Shown here: in pieces, positions 41,512 to 49,564 of the stretch
How the letters are laid out: every line of letters begins with the position of its first letter
Position numbering within the stretch: the first letter of the stretch is position 1
DNA from: an uncultured Oscillospiraceae bacterium
Lineage (GTDB): Bacteria > Bacillota > Clostridia > Oscillospirales > Oscillospiraceae
Direction of reading: 5' to 3'
DNA length: 50,722 nucleotides
Assembly: GCA_944387635.1 (NCBI GenBank)
Contig: CALXFT010000010.1
Span: 1 to 50,722 of the forward strand
Notes under the pieces: generated by a model
The model's input: the letters and a program-made list of their open reading frames with translations, nothing else
The model's database searches: none
What the model was told of the DNA's origin: nothing
Program-made: the position numbers and the translations under genes

Positions 41512-42840
41512 ATGGCGTTTTCTTTTTTCGGAGGGGTCCATCCCGAAGAAAATAAGTGGTATGCCTGTGACAAGCAGACCCAGATCTATCCGTCGCCGGA
41601 TATTGTGGTCATCCCTATGTCTCAGCATATCGGCGCCCCCTGCAAGCCCCTGGTAAAGAAGGGGGATCTGGTCACCATGGGTCAGAAGATCGGTGACAAC
41701 CAGGGCCTGTGCGTACCGGTCCACGCTTCCGTCTCCGGCAAGGTCAAGGCTGTGGAGGCCAGGGCGCACACCAGCGGCACTACGGTCCTCAGCGTGGTCA
41801 TCGAGAACGACCACCAGGACACCCTGTGCCCGGACATCCGCAAGCGTACGCAGGAGCAGGTGGACGCACTGACCGCCCAGGAAATGGTGGACATCATCCA
41901 CGAGGCCGGCATCGTGGGTATGGGCGGCGCGACCTTCCCCACACACGTCAAGCTCTCCGGCGCCATCGGCAAGGTGGACACGGTGATTATCAACGCCGGA
42001 GAATGCGAGCCCTACATCACGGCGGACGACCGGCTGTGCCAGGAGGAGCCTGAGAAGCTCATCGCCGGTCTGAAGCTCATCATGAAGATCCTGGGCCTGA
42101 AGGAAGGACATATCGCCATCGAGGACAACAAGCCCCAGGCGGTCCGGATGCTGAAGGCCAATCTGGCCGCCTCCGACGGCATCCACGTGGACGTGCTGCC
42201 CGCCAAGTACCCCCAGGGCGCGGAGAAACAGCTGATCTACGCGGTTACCGGCCGGGAGGTCCCCTCCGGCGGCCTGCCTGCGGCGGTGGGCTGCGCCGTG
42301 TTCAACGCCGCCACCTGTAAGGCCATTTACGATGCGGTCTACGACGGCATGCCCCTGATCCGCCGGATCGTCACGGTCTCCGGCGACGTCCTCATGGAGC
42401 CGAAGAACCTGCTGGTACCCATCGGCACCTCCTTCAACGACCTCATCGACGCCTGCGGCCACTCCGAGTACCCCTACAAGGTCCTCTCCGGCGGCCCCAT
42501 GATGGGCGTGGCTCAGTATGATCTGAACGTACCTACCATCAAGGGCGTCAACGCCATCACCGTCCTGGGCCGCCGCAACGCCTATGCCGTGGAGGACTCC
42601 CGGTGCCTGCGCTGCGGCAAGTGCATCGAAGTCTGCCCCATGAAGCTGATGCCTGTTCTGATGTACAAGTCCATCCAGTCCAACAGCGTCGAGGAGATGA
42701 AGGCAAACAACATTATGGACTGCATCGAGTGCGGCTGCTGCGCCTATACCTGCCCCGCCAGCGTCCCCCTGGTCCTGGGCTTCCGGGTAGCAAAGCAGCT
42801 GATCCGCAACGAGGCGGCCAAGGAAAAAGCAAAGGCTTAA
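41512..42840 (+). CDS. rnfC: Rnf complex subunit RnfC (NADH-binding)
   Basis: 442 residues, the compact clostridial form. RnfC is the cytoplasmic subunit that binds NAD(H) in the membrane ferredoxin:NAD+ oxidoreductase. The N-terminal barrel-sandwich segment (SQHIGAPCKPLVKKGDLVTMGQ) is followed by the nucleotide loop GMGGATFPTHVKL, ECEPYIT, and two C-terminal 4Fe-4S sites (CLRCGKCIEVC from about 365 and CIECGCCAYTC from about 404). AGAGGTG precedes the ATG. First gene of rnfCDGEAB. Confidence 0.96.
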   Translation: MAFSFFGGVHPEENKWYACDKQTQIYPSPDIVVIPMSQHIGAPCKPLVKKGDLVTMGQKIGDNQGLCVPVHASVSGKVKAVEARAHTSGTTVLSVVIENDHQDTLCPDIRKRTQEQVDALTAQEMVDIIHEAGIVGMGGATFPTHVKLSGAIGKVDTVIINAGECEPYITADDRLCQEEPEKLIAGLKLIMKILGLKEGHIAIEDNKPQAVRMLKANLAASDGIHVDVLPAKYPQGAEKQLIYAVTGREVPSGGLPAAVGCAVFNAATCKAIYDAVYDGMPLIRRIVTVSGDVLMEPKNLLVPIGTSFNDLIDACGHSEYPYKVLSGGPMMGVAQYDLNVPTIKGVNAITVLGRRNAYAVEDSRCLRCGKCIEVCPMKLMPVLMYKSIQSNSVEEMKANNIMDCIECGCCAYTCPASVPLVLGFRVAKQLIRNEAAKEKAKA

Positions 42841-42853
42841 GGAGGCGGAACGA

Positions 42854-43852
42854 ATGGCACAGATGAAATATTTTTATGAGCTGACGATTTCCAGCTCGCC
42901 CCACGTTCACGCTCCCATGACCACCCAGACCATCATGCGGGATGTGCTCATTGCCCTGGCTCCCGCTATGGTGGGCGCGATCTACTTCTTCGGCTTCCGG
43001 GCCCTTATGGTGACTCTGGTCAGCGTGGCCGCCTGCGTGTTCTTTGAATGGGCCTACTGCAAGCTCACCAAGCGCCACTGCAAGGTCTACGACCTGTCCG
43101 CTGTGGTCACCGGTGTTCTGCTGGCCTTTGTGTGTCCCGTGACCATTCCCTACTGGACCATCATTCTGGGCGCCTTCTTCGCCATTGTCCTGGTGAAGAT
43201 GCTCTTCGGCGGCCTGGGCCGGAACATCGTCAACCCCGCCCTGGCGGGCCGGGCCTTCATGTTCAGCTGGCCGGTGCTCATGAGCACCTGGGTGAAGGTG
43301 GGCTTTGAGAATTCCGCGGGCCTGCTGTCCACTGCCGACGCGGTGACCGCCGCCACCCCTCTGGCCAGCATGCACCAGGGGCTTATGCCCGAGGAGTCCG
43401 TGCTGGATATGTTCCTGGGCAACGTAGGCGGCTGTATGGGCGAGACCTCCGCCATGCTGCTACTCATCGGCTTCGCCTACCTGCTCCACCGGCAGGTCCT
43501 GACACTGCGTATCCCTGTGTCTTACCTGGGTACCGTGGCGGTTCTGACCTTCCTGTTCCCCCAGGGCAATGACCGGATCGCCTGGATGGCCGCCCAGCTG
43601 TTCAGCGGCGGCCTGATGCTGGGCGCCCTGTTCATGGCAACCGACTACGTCACCTCTCCCGTAACCAAGCTGGGTCAGATCCTCTACGGCATCGGCTGCG
43701 GCCTTTTGACCGTACTGATCCGCTACTTCGGCGGCTACAGCGAGGGCGTCTCCTACGCCATCCTGGTGATGAACGCCTGCGTGGTCCTGCTGGACCGGAT
43801 CGGCCGTCCTGTGAAGTTCGGCGCACCCAAGAAGGAGGCGGCAAAGGAATGA
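42854..43852 (+). CDS. rnfD: Rnf complex subunit RnfD
   Basis: 332 residues with about nine membrane helices. RnfD (related to NqrB) carries covalent FMN on a threonine; the expected motif appears as DAVTAATPL at about 162-170. It helps couple electron flow to Na+ or H+ transport. NPALAGRAFMF is typical of the family. It overlaps rnfG by 4 bases and lies 13 bases after rnfC. Confidence 0.95.
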   Translation: MAQMKYFYELTISSSPHVHAPMTTQTIMRDVLIALAPAMVGAIYFFGFRALMVTLVSVAACVFFEWAYCKLTKRHCKVYDLSAVVTGVLLAFVCPVTIPYWTIILGAFFAIVLVKMLFGGLGRNIVNPALAGRAFMFSWPVLMSTWVKVGFENSAGLLSTADAVTAATPLASMHQGLMPEESVLDMFLGNVGGCMGETSAMLLLIGFAYLLHRQVLTLRIPVSYLGTVAVLTFLFPQGNDRIAWMAAQLFSGGLMLGALFMATDYVTSPVTKLGQILYGIGCGLLTVLIRYFGGYSEGVSYAILVMNACVVLLDRIGRPVKFGAPKKEAAKE

Positions 43853-44397
43853 AAACAGAATCTACTGCGAAATACGTCATGCGTCTGGCCCTGACGCTGC
43901 TGGTGATCACCTCCGTGGTCGCCGTAGCCCTGGCCGGCGTCAACTCCGTCACCGAGCCCCGGATCGCCGCCATTGCCGCGGAGAAGACCCAATCGGCCAT
44001 TGAGGCGGTTCTCCCCGGCGGCGGTGAGCAGGTGGACTTCACCGACGACAGCGGCATCGTCAGCGCCGTGTACCAGGGCCAGGCGGGCTACGCCGTGGAG
44101 GTTGTCCCCGCCGGATTTAACGGCGGCATCACCATGATGGTGGGCATTGACAACCAGGGTACGGTCCTGGGCATCTGCGTGGTCTCCAACACCGAAACCG
44201 CGGGCCTGGGCGCCATTGCCGGGGCCGACACCTCCGCCGGCGAGGCCTTCCGGAGCCAGTTCGCGGGGACTTCCGGCTCCGTGGCCGTCTCCAAGGACGG
44301 CGGTCAGCTGGACTCCATTACCGGCGCTACCATCACCTCCCGGGCGATCTGCACCGGCGTCAACGCGGCCCTTGCCTGTGTCGCCAATCAGGGTTAA
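43849..44397 (+). CDS. rnfG: Rnf complex subunit RnfG
   Basis: 182 residues. An N-terminal membrane helix (about 11-31) anchors an external FMN-binding domain. The covalent FMN threonine is Thr161 in SITGAT. The NTETAGLGA motif (114-122) is also characteristic. It starts within the rnfD stop and is followed 12 bases later by rnfE. Confidence 0.95.
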   Translation: MKTESTAKYVMRLALTLLVITSVVAVALAGVNSVTEPRIAAIAAEKTQSAIEAVLPGGGEQVDFTDDSGIVSAVYQGQAGYAVEVVPAGFNGGITMMVGIDNQGTVLGICVVSNTETAGLGAIAGADTSAGEAFRSQFAGTSGSVAVSKDGGQLDSITGATITSRAICTGVNAALACVANQG

Positions 44398-44409
44398 GGA
44401 GGTATTCTT

Positions 44410-45054
44410 GTGAATTTTAAGAAACAGCTTTACGAGGGCCTGCTGACCAAGAACCCGGTCACGGTACAGCTGCTGGGCATGTGCTCCACCATGGCCATCA
44501 CCACCAGCCTGTTCAACGGCCTGGGCATGGGCCTGGCCGTCACCATCATTCTCACCTGCTCCAACATCCTCATCTCCGCGCTGCGCAAGGTCATTCCGTC
44601 CCAGATCCGCATCGCGGCCTACGTCACCATCATTGCCGGCTTCGTGACCATCGTGGACCTGGCCATCCAGGCCTTTGTCCCGGCGCTGTCCACCTCCCTG
44701 GGCGTGTTCATCCCCCTGATCGTGGTCAACTGCATCATCCTGGGCCGGGCGGAGGCCTTCGCCTCCAAGAACGGCATCCTGGCCTCGGCGGTGGACGGCA
44801 TCACCCAGGGCATCGGCTACACCCTGGCCCTGACCATCGTCTGCGTCATCCGGGAGCTGCTGGGCTCCGGCACCTTCGGCGGCGGCCTGCTCAACGGCGG
44901 CGAGGGCATCCGGATCATTCCCGATCCCTACCCTGCCATGCAGCTGGTCATGCCCGTAGGCGGCTTCCTGGTCCTGGGCTGCGTCATCGCCGGGTCTCAG
45001 TACATGGTAAAGAAGCTGGAGATGCGCAATAAGAAAAAGGAGGCGGCGAAGTAA
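44410..45054 (+). CDS. rnfE: Rnf complex subunit RnfE
   Basis: 214 residues from a GTG start, chosen because AAGGAGG lies 7 bases upstream. An integral membrane protein with about six helices, homologous to RnfA and NqrD. ITTSLFNGLGMGLAVT and VNCIILGRAEAFASKN are typical. Its stop codon shares its last base with the rnfA start (TAATG). Confidence 0.95.
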   Translation: MNFKKQLYEGLLTKNPVTVQLLGMCSTMAITTSLFNGLGMGLAVTIILTCSNILISALRKVIPSQIRIAAYVTIIAGFVTIVDLAIQAFVPALSTSLGVFIPLIVVNCIILGRAEAFASKNGILASAVDGITQGIGYTLALTIVCVIRELLGSGTFGGGLLNGGEGIRIIPDPYPAMQLVMPVGGFLVLGCVIAGSQYMVKKLEMRNKKKEAAK

Positions 45055-45632
45055 TGGAAGCGATTTTGGGTATTCTCATCAGCGCGCTCCTGAGTGAAAA
45101 CTTCATTCTGGTGAAATTCTACGGCATCTGCCCCTTCATGGGCGTCTCCAAGAAGATCGACACTGCCCTGGGCATGGGCATGGCCGTTACCTTCGTCATG
45201 GCTCTGGCCTCCGCCGCCTGCTACGGCATCAATATGATCCTGGTGGCTCTGGATCTGGAGTACATGCAGACCGTGGTCTTCATTCTGGCCATCGCCTCCA
45301 TCGTGCAGGTGGTGGAGATGTTCCTGAAGAAGAGCGTTCCCGCCCTGTACAAGGCTCTGGGCGTGTACCTGCCCCTGATCACCACCAACTGCGCCGTTCT
45401 GGGCGTGGTGCTGGTCAACGTGCAGGAGAGCTACAATTTCCTGCTCAGCGTGGTCAACGGCGCTGCCGGCGGCCTGGGCTTCACCGTGGCCATCGTCCTG
45501 TTCGCTTCCGTCCGGGAGCGGGTCGACAAGACCGACTGCCCCGAGTGCTTCAAGGGATTCCCCATTACGCTGATCTCTGCCGGCCTGCTGGCTCTGGCGT
45601 TCATGGGCTTCTCCGGCCTGAGCATTTTCTAA
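45054..45632 (+). CDS. rnfA: Rnf complex subunit RnfA
   Basis: 192 residues, six predicted membrane helices. LLSENFILVKFYGICPFMGVSKK at the N terminus and TTNCAVLGVVL in the middle are RnfA signatures; each carries a cysteine thought to bind an intramembrane iron-sulfur centre shared with RnfE. Coupled to rnfE by a 1-base overlap. Confidence 0.96.
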   Translation: MEAILGILISALLSENFILVKFYGICPFMGVSKKIDTALGMGMAVTFVMALASAACYGINMILVALDLEYMQTVVFILAIASIVQVVEMFLKKSVPALYKALGVYLPLITTNCAVLGVVLVNVQESYNFLLSVVNGAAGGLGFTVAIVLFASVRERVDKTDCPECFKGFPITLISAGLLALAFMGFSGLSIF

Positions 45633-45644
45633 GGAGGGCGAAGT

Positions 45645-46514
45645 ATGGAAATTTTGATTGCGGTTGCGATTCTGGGCGGCCTGGGACTGATCTTCGGTCT
45701 GGTCCTCTCCGCCGCCTCCAAGGTCTTCTATGTGGAGACCGATCCCCGTCTGGATCAGCTGAACGCGTGCCTGCCCGGCGCCAACTGCGGCGGCTGCGGC
45801 TATGCCGGCTGCGGCGGCTATGCCGAGGCGGTGCTCAGCGGCGAGGCTCCCATCGGCAAGTGCGCCTCCGGCGGCAACGAGTGCGCCCAGGCCATGGCGG
45901 CCATTATGGGCGTGAAGGCCGAGAAGGTCACCCGGAAGGTGGCTCTGGTCCGCTGCTCCGGCGTCAAGCGCTACGACAAGGACGGCAACCTGACCTCGGG
46001 CGCCAAGATCAAGGGCAACTACGAAGGCTTTAAGGACTGCCTGGCCGCCTCCAAGGTCGGCGGCAGCGGCCCCCTGGCCTGTAAGTTCGGCTGCCTGGGC
46101 TACGGCTCCTGCACCAAGGTCTGTAAGTACGGCGCCATTAAGGTCGTTGACGGAGTGGCTATAGTGGACGAGGACCTGTGCGTTGGCTGTATGGCCTGCG
46201 CCTCCGTGTGCCCCAGAAACCTGATCGTGCCTGTGGAGCCCAAGCGGAACGTGGTCATCGCCTGCGCCTCCCTGGCCAAGGGCGCCGCCACCACCCGGGC
46301 CTGCACCGTCGGCTGCATCGGCTGCGGCCTGTGCAAGAAGATCTGCCCCAACGACGCCATTACGGTGGAGAACAACCTGGCCCGGATCGACTACTCCAAG
46401 TGCGACAACTGCGGCCTGTGCGCCACGGTCTGCCCCAAGAAGCTCATCAAGGACTCCAAGGTAGAGACCTTGGGCGATCCTGTGGCCCAGCCCGTCAACG
46501 GACCCGCGGTGTAA
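45645..46514 (+). CDS. rnfB: Rnf complex subunit RnfB (ferredoxin-accepting)
   Basis: 289 residues. An N-terminal membrane helix (2-24) is followed by the 4Fe-4S site with Cys42, 48, 51 and 56 (ACLPGANCGGCGYAGC), and then further ferredoxin-type sites (CKFGCLGYGSCTKVC, CVGCMACASVC, CIGCGLCKKIC, CDNCGLCATVC). RnfB is the entry for electrons from reduced ferredoxin. It completes the rnfCDGEAB order typical of Clostridia, and a strong terminator follows. Confidence 0.96.
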   Translation: MEILIAVAILGGLGLIFGLVLSAASKVFYVETDPRLDQLNACLPGANCGGCGYAGCGGYAEAVLSGEAPIGKCASGGNECAQAMAAIMGVKAEKVTRKVALVRCSGVKRYDKDGNLTSGAKIKGNYEGFKDCLAASKVGGSGPLACKFGCLGYGSCTKVCKYGAIKVVDGVAIVDEDLCVGCMACASVCPRNLIVPVEPKRNVVIACASLAKGAATTRACTVGCIGCGLCKKICPNDAITVENNLARIDYSKCDNCGLCATVCPKKLIKDSKVETLGDPVAQPVNGPAV

Positions 46515-46522
46515 ATCAGCAT

Positions 46523-46562
46523 AAAAAATTACCGGTGGACTTCGGTCCATCGGTAATTTTTT
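46523..46562 (+). terminator. Terminator of the rnf operon
   Basis: AAAATTACCG-GTGGAC, a TTCG loop, and GTCCAT-CGGTAATTTTTT form a long stem with a UUCG tetraloop, 9 bases after the rnfB stop. Confidence 0.93.
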
Positions 46563-46569
46563 ACGGGGG

Positions 46570-46650
46570 CGGCCCTCCGGAATGCGCGGCGCGGCGCGCA
46601 CCCTTGGCTCTCCCCAAGGGGCGAGCCAAGTCGGCCCTGCGGGCCGCAGG
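46570..46650. repeat. GC-rich palindromic repeat fragment
   Basis: CTTGGCTC-T-CCCC-AA-GGGG-C-GAGCCAAG at 46603-46630 is a near-perfect hairpin. It includes the 16-base string at 46612-46627 that recurs at 14185-14200, and its CCCTTGGCTC start recurs at 50646-50655. The rest of 46563-46782 shows no gene and no clear promoter. Confidence 0.55.
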
Positions 46651-46782
46651 CTATGTTAAGTCAACAAACACAAACATTTTTACTGACTTTCATTTGTGGC
46701 GGTGCTGTTTACAGCATGGAAACTTAATCAAGAAAAAGTATGAGAGGTCATTGCCGCGGTTCGTTTTCCATAAGTGCGGGGA

Positions 46783-46962
46783 TCAGTTGGTTTGCTGTTC
46801 CGAGACGGCCCGGTCCAGCTGGGCGGCGATGGGGTAGCTTCCCCGGTACAGGCAGCTGCCGTAGGCGCAGTCGGCTTCCACCGCGGCGCCTTCCTCCAGC
46901 TCCGCCTCTACCACGCGGCTTCCGTCCAGCTGGCGGCAGTATCCGCTGACAAAGATCTCCAC
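46783..46962 (-). CDS. Small 59-residue protein coupled to the amylase gene
   Basis: Reads from a GTG at 46960-46962, 3 bases after the amylase stop, with GGAGG 8 bases upstream. The product begins VEIFVSGYCRQLDGSR and ends SEQQTN. It is acidic, has three cysteines (9, 32, 37), no membrane helix and a beta-like pattern. The ribosome binding site and spacing are those of a real coupled gene. I do not recognise a family. Confidence 0.55.
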   Translation of the reverse strand: MEIFVSGYCRQLDGSRVVEAELEEGAAVEADCAYGSCLYRGSYPIAAQLDRAVSEQQTN

Positions 46963-46965
46963 GGC

Positions 46966-48807
46966 TCAATCCTCCGTGACGCAGAAGCCTCTGGGACCCA
47001 GGGCCAGACAGCAGGAGGTCACCACATGGATGTGATAGCCGAAGACCAGACGCCCGGAGGGGATCTTCCAGATGTCGTTGCTGCGGTTGCAGTAGATCCG
47101 CAGCGTCCGGCCCCGGAAGCTGCGGGTGAACCCCACGTGCTTGTCTCCGGCTTGGAAGAACTGGATGTCCCCCAGCCGCAGGGCCTCATAGTCCCGGCGC
47201 AGCCTGCCCAGCCGCCGGAAGTGCTGCAAAAACTCCGGGTCCTCCATGCCCCAGGGGAAGGGGCGGCGGTTGAAGGGGTCCCGGTGGCCTTCCATGCACA
47301 CCTCGTCGCCGTAGTAGATGCTGGGGCTGCCGGGCAGGGTGTATTGCAGGAAGGAGGCCGAGAGCAGCCGGTCCCAGGCCACGTCAAACTGATTCCGGGA
47401 CAGCCGCCGGTGGGCCTTCTCCTCCCGGCTGCCGTCGAAGTCGTCCACCAGGGCCGTCAGGATACGGGGGGTGTCGTGGCTGCCCAGAAGGTTCATGTTA
47501 CAGGCCGCCACCTGGGCCGGGTAGTTCTCCACAATGCTCATCACCGTGTTCTTCAGCTCCGTGCCGCTGTCGTGACCCCGGACAAAGCGGATGATGGCGT
47601 TGCGGAAGGGATAGTTCATGACGGCGTCCAGCTCGCCCTGGGTGAAGTAGGTGCGGCGGACCCCGTGGGCGATCTTGTTGGAGGCGTCCTCCCAGACCTC
47701 GCCCAGAATCAGGGCATCGGGGTTGATGGAGCGGACCCGCTGGCGCAGAAGCCGGATGAATTCATCGGGCAGCTCGTCGGCCACGTCCAGCCGGAAGCCG
47801 TCGGCGCCCAGCTTCATCCAGTGGGCCACCACGCTGTCCTCGTCGGTGATGACGTAGCGGAGGAAGGAGGAGGACATCTTGTTGATGGTGGGCAGGGTGT
47901 CGAAGCTCCACCAGGAGTGGTAGGCGTTGGGCCATTGGTAGAAGGTGTACCAGTCATAGTAGGGCGACTCCTGGGAATTGTAGGCCCCCAGGGAGTCGAA
48001 GCTGCCGCTGCGGTTGAAGTAGAGGCTGTCGGAGCCGGTGTGGGAGAAGGCGGCGTCCAGGACCACCTTCATGCCGCGCTTGTGGGCCTCCCGGCACAGC
48101 AGGGCGAAGTCCTCCTCGGTACCCAGCAGGGGGTCCGGGGTCTTGTAGTCGCCGGTGTCGTAGCGGTGGTTGGAGAAGCTCTTGCAGATGGGGTTGAGAT
48201 AGAGAATGGTGGCGCCGAGCTCGGCGATGTAGTCCAGCTTTTCCGTAATGCCCCGGAAGTTGCCGCCGTAGAAGTCGTTGTTCAGCACGATCCCCTCCGG
48301 CGTGGGCTGCCAGCCCACCTCCTCGTACCAGGAGCTGTGAAGGGTGTAGGGCTGAAGCTTGCCGGTGACGTCGCATTCCCCCGCCTTGTGGAACCGGTCC
48401 GGGAAGATCTGGTAGATGATGGCGCCTTTGGCCCAGTCCGGGGTGGAGAAGTCCTCCGGGCAGCAGGTCAGCTGCCACAGCTCCCCGTCCTCCATGTTGG
48501 TATCGTCGCCCTGCTTGAACAGCCGGAAGCCTCCGGAGGCGGTGTGGACAAAGAAGTGGTAATAGTAAAGCCCGGTTTCCGCCAGGGAGAAGTTTCCGCT
48601 GAAGATCTCGTAACCAACCTGCCGCTTGTCCTGGCGCAGGGTGATGTTCCGCGTGTGTTCCGTGCCATCCTGCTTGAGGATGCAGGTGACGGAGGTGGCT
48701 TCCACCGTAAGCGGGATGTGGATGTGCAGGGTACAGACCTGGCCCGGCTTCAGGGCGCCGAAGGGGGACTTGAAAATCAATTGCTTGCTGTCGTAAAGGA
48801 TCCGCAT
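46966..48807 (-). CDS. Glycoside hydrolase family 13 alpha-amylase / neopullulanase-like
   Basis: 613 residues from the ATG at 48805-48807 (AGGTG 6 bases upstream). An N-terminal beta-sandwich domain (about 1-115, MRILYDSKQL...), as in neopullulanases and cyclomaltodextrinases, precedes the catalytic barrel. GH13 motifs are LDAAFSHTG, GFRLDVADEL with nucleophile Asp341, LGEVWED with acid/base Glu370, and LLGSHDTPR with Asp445. No signal peptide, so it should degrade imported maltodextrins in the cytoplasm. A small gene follows 3 bases after its stop. Confidence 0.93.
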   Translation of the reverse strand: MRILYDSKQLIFKSPFGALKPGQVCTLHIHIPLTVEATSVTCILKQDGTEHTRNITLRQDKRQVGYEIFSGNFSLAETGLYYYHFFVHTASGGFRLFKQGDDTNMEDGELWQLTCCPEDFSTPDWAKGAIIYQIFPDRFHKAGECDVTGKLQPYTLHSSWYEEVGWQPTPEGIVLNNDFYGGNFRGITEKLDYIAELGATILYLNPICKSFSNHRYDTGDYKTPDPLLGTEEDFALLCREAHKRGMKVVLDAAFSHTGSDSLYFNRSGSFDSLGAYNSQESPYYDWYTFYQWPNAYHSWWSFDTLPTINKMSSSFLRYVITDEDSVVAHWMKLGADGFRLDVADELPDEFIRLLRQRVRSINPDALILGEVWEDASNKIAHGVRRTYFTQGELDAVMNYPFRNAIIRFVRGHDSGTELKNTVMSIVENYPAQVAACNMNLLGSHDTPRILTALVDDFDGSREEKAHRRLSRNQFDVAWDRLLSASFLQYTLPGSPSIYYGDEVCMEGHRDPFNRRPFPWGMEDPEFLQHFRRLGRLRRDYEALRLGDIQFFQAGDKHVGFTRSFRGRTLRIYCNRSNDIWKIPSGRLVFGYHIHVVTSCCLALGPRGFCVTED

Positions 48808-48840
48808 GATGTTCACCTGACTCTTCCAATATTTCCGTAT

Positions 48841-48863
48841 CCGGAGACCCGGCAGGGCTCCGG
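48841..48863 (-). other. Hairpin in the amylase leader
   Basis: CCGGAG and CTCCGG flank an inner CCC-GGCA-GGG stem between the predicted -10 box and the start codon. There is no proper T tail in the direction of transcription. Confidence 0.35.
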
Positions 48864-48873
48864 TCCAAAAAAC

Positions 48874-48902
48874 AGTATACCGCACTTTCGGGAAGAATGG
48901 AA
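48874..48902 (-). promoter_or_regulatory. Possible promoter of the amylase gene
   Basis: On the minus strand TATACT (48874-48879) is preceded 17 bases upstream by a weak TTCCAT (48897-48902). Confidence 0.45.
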
Positions 48903-48964
48903 GGGAAAAATGCGGAAATATCCGCGCTTTTCCCTGCTTTCGCCGGGAGCGTGTGTTTTGCGGC

Positions 48965-48993
48965 TTGCTTTTCCATGGGGAATCGGATATAAT
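48965..48993 (+). promoter_or_regulatory. Promoter for the structured leader and DUF1292 gene
   Basis: TTGCTT (48965-48970) and TATAAT (48988-48993) are 17 bases apart. Transcription should begin near 49000, at the 5' end of a folded segment. Confidence 0.75.
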
Positions 48994-49000
48994 GAGACTT

Positions 49001-49133
49001 GCTTATTGATTTAACGCAGTCACCGCCCCCTTCGCAGGCCCTCCTTCCGGGAGATCCGGGGGGCGCGCGGGGCCGTCTGTCATGGCCCGGGTACTCCGGC
49101 GCCGGTGCGCTCCGCGATTTCAGTCGATAAGCG
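49001..49133 (+). ncRNA. Structured RNA candidate (leader or small RNA)
   Basis: The first bases after the predicted start, GCTTATTGA (49001-49009), pair with TCGATAAGC (about 49124-49132) to close the whole segment. Inside, CACCG pairs with CGGTG, GCCCCC with GGGGGC, and GGGCC with GGCCC. The segment is GC-rich with no credible reading frame. The closed-rod outline recalls 6S RNA but is shorter than usual, and no family signature was identified. It could be an independent RNA or a control leader of the DUF1292 gene. Confidence 0.4.
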
Positions 49134-49177
49134 TGTGATGAGAAAAAACCGTATATGGATTCTCAGGAGGTACTGTT

Positions 49178-49468
49178 ATGGAAAATGAAACCAACCTGCC
49201 CGAAGAGGAAAGCTTCATTCTGACGCTCACCGACGAGAATGGCCAGGACATGGACTTTGAGTATCTGGACTGTCTGGAGTACCAGGGTACGGAATACCTG
49301 GTCCTGCTCCCCGCCGGAGAGGAGACCGCCCAGATCGTGATCCTGGAGGTGGAGCCTGTGGACGAGGAGAACGAGAACTACCTGGCCGTGGAGGATGAGG
49401 CGGTCCTGGACGCGGTCTACGCTGTCTTCAAGGAAAAGTACAAGGACATTCTCACCTTTGAAGACTGA
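49178..49468 (+). CDS. DUF1292 domain protein (YrzB-like)
   Basis: 96 residues, very acidic. It matches the Firmicutes DUF1292 pattern: a short beta-rich core (ILTLTDENGQDMDFEYLDCLEYQGTEYLVLLP) followed by VILEVE and a C-terminal helix (LDAVYAVFKEKYKDI). In many Firmicutes the gene lies near alaS and ruvX; neither is visible here. Function unknown. AGGAGG precedes the ATG by 7 bases. Confidence 0.93.
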   Translation: MENETNLPEEESFILTLTDENGQDMDFEYLDCLEYQGTEYLVLLPAGEETAQIVILEVEPVDEENENYLAVEDEAVLDAVYAVFKEKYKDILTFED

Positions 49469-49476
49469 TCTTCCCG

Positions 49477-49504
49477 AAAAAGGCCCGGAACCAGGGCCTT
49501 TTTT
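49477..49504 (+). terminator. Terminator after the DUF1292 gene
   Basis: AAAAAGGCCC, a 7-base loop, and GGGCCTTTTTT form a stem 9 bases beyond the stop codon. Confidence 0.85.
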
Positions 49505-49564
49505 CAAACCGGCGCATATCCTGGGAAAACGGGAACGCCGTCGAAGGCCAAGGAGGAAAACGCC

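Noticed and set aside
46774-49014. 746-codon open frame on the plus strand opposite the amylase gene
   Set aside because: Low-complexity shadow; the amylase carries the full GH13 active site.
49001-49177. Leader of the DUF1292 gene considered as a T-box or known riboswitch
   Set aside because: No AGGGTGGNACCGCG T-box sequence, no terminator/antiterminator pair and no recognisable riboswitch core were found.
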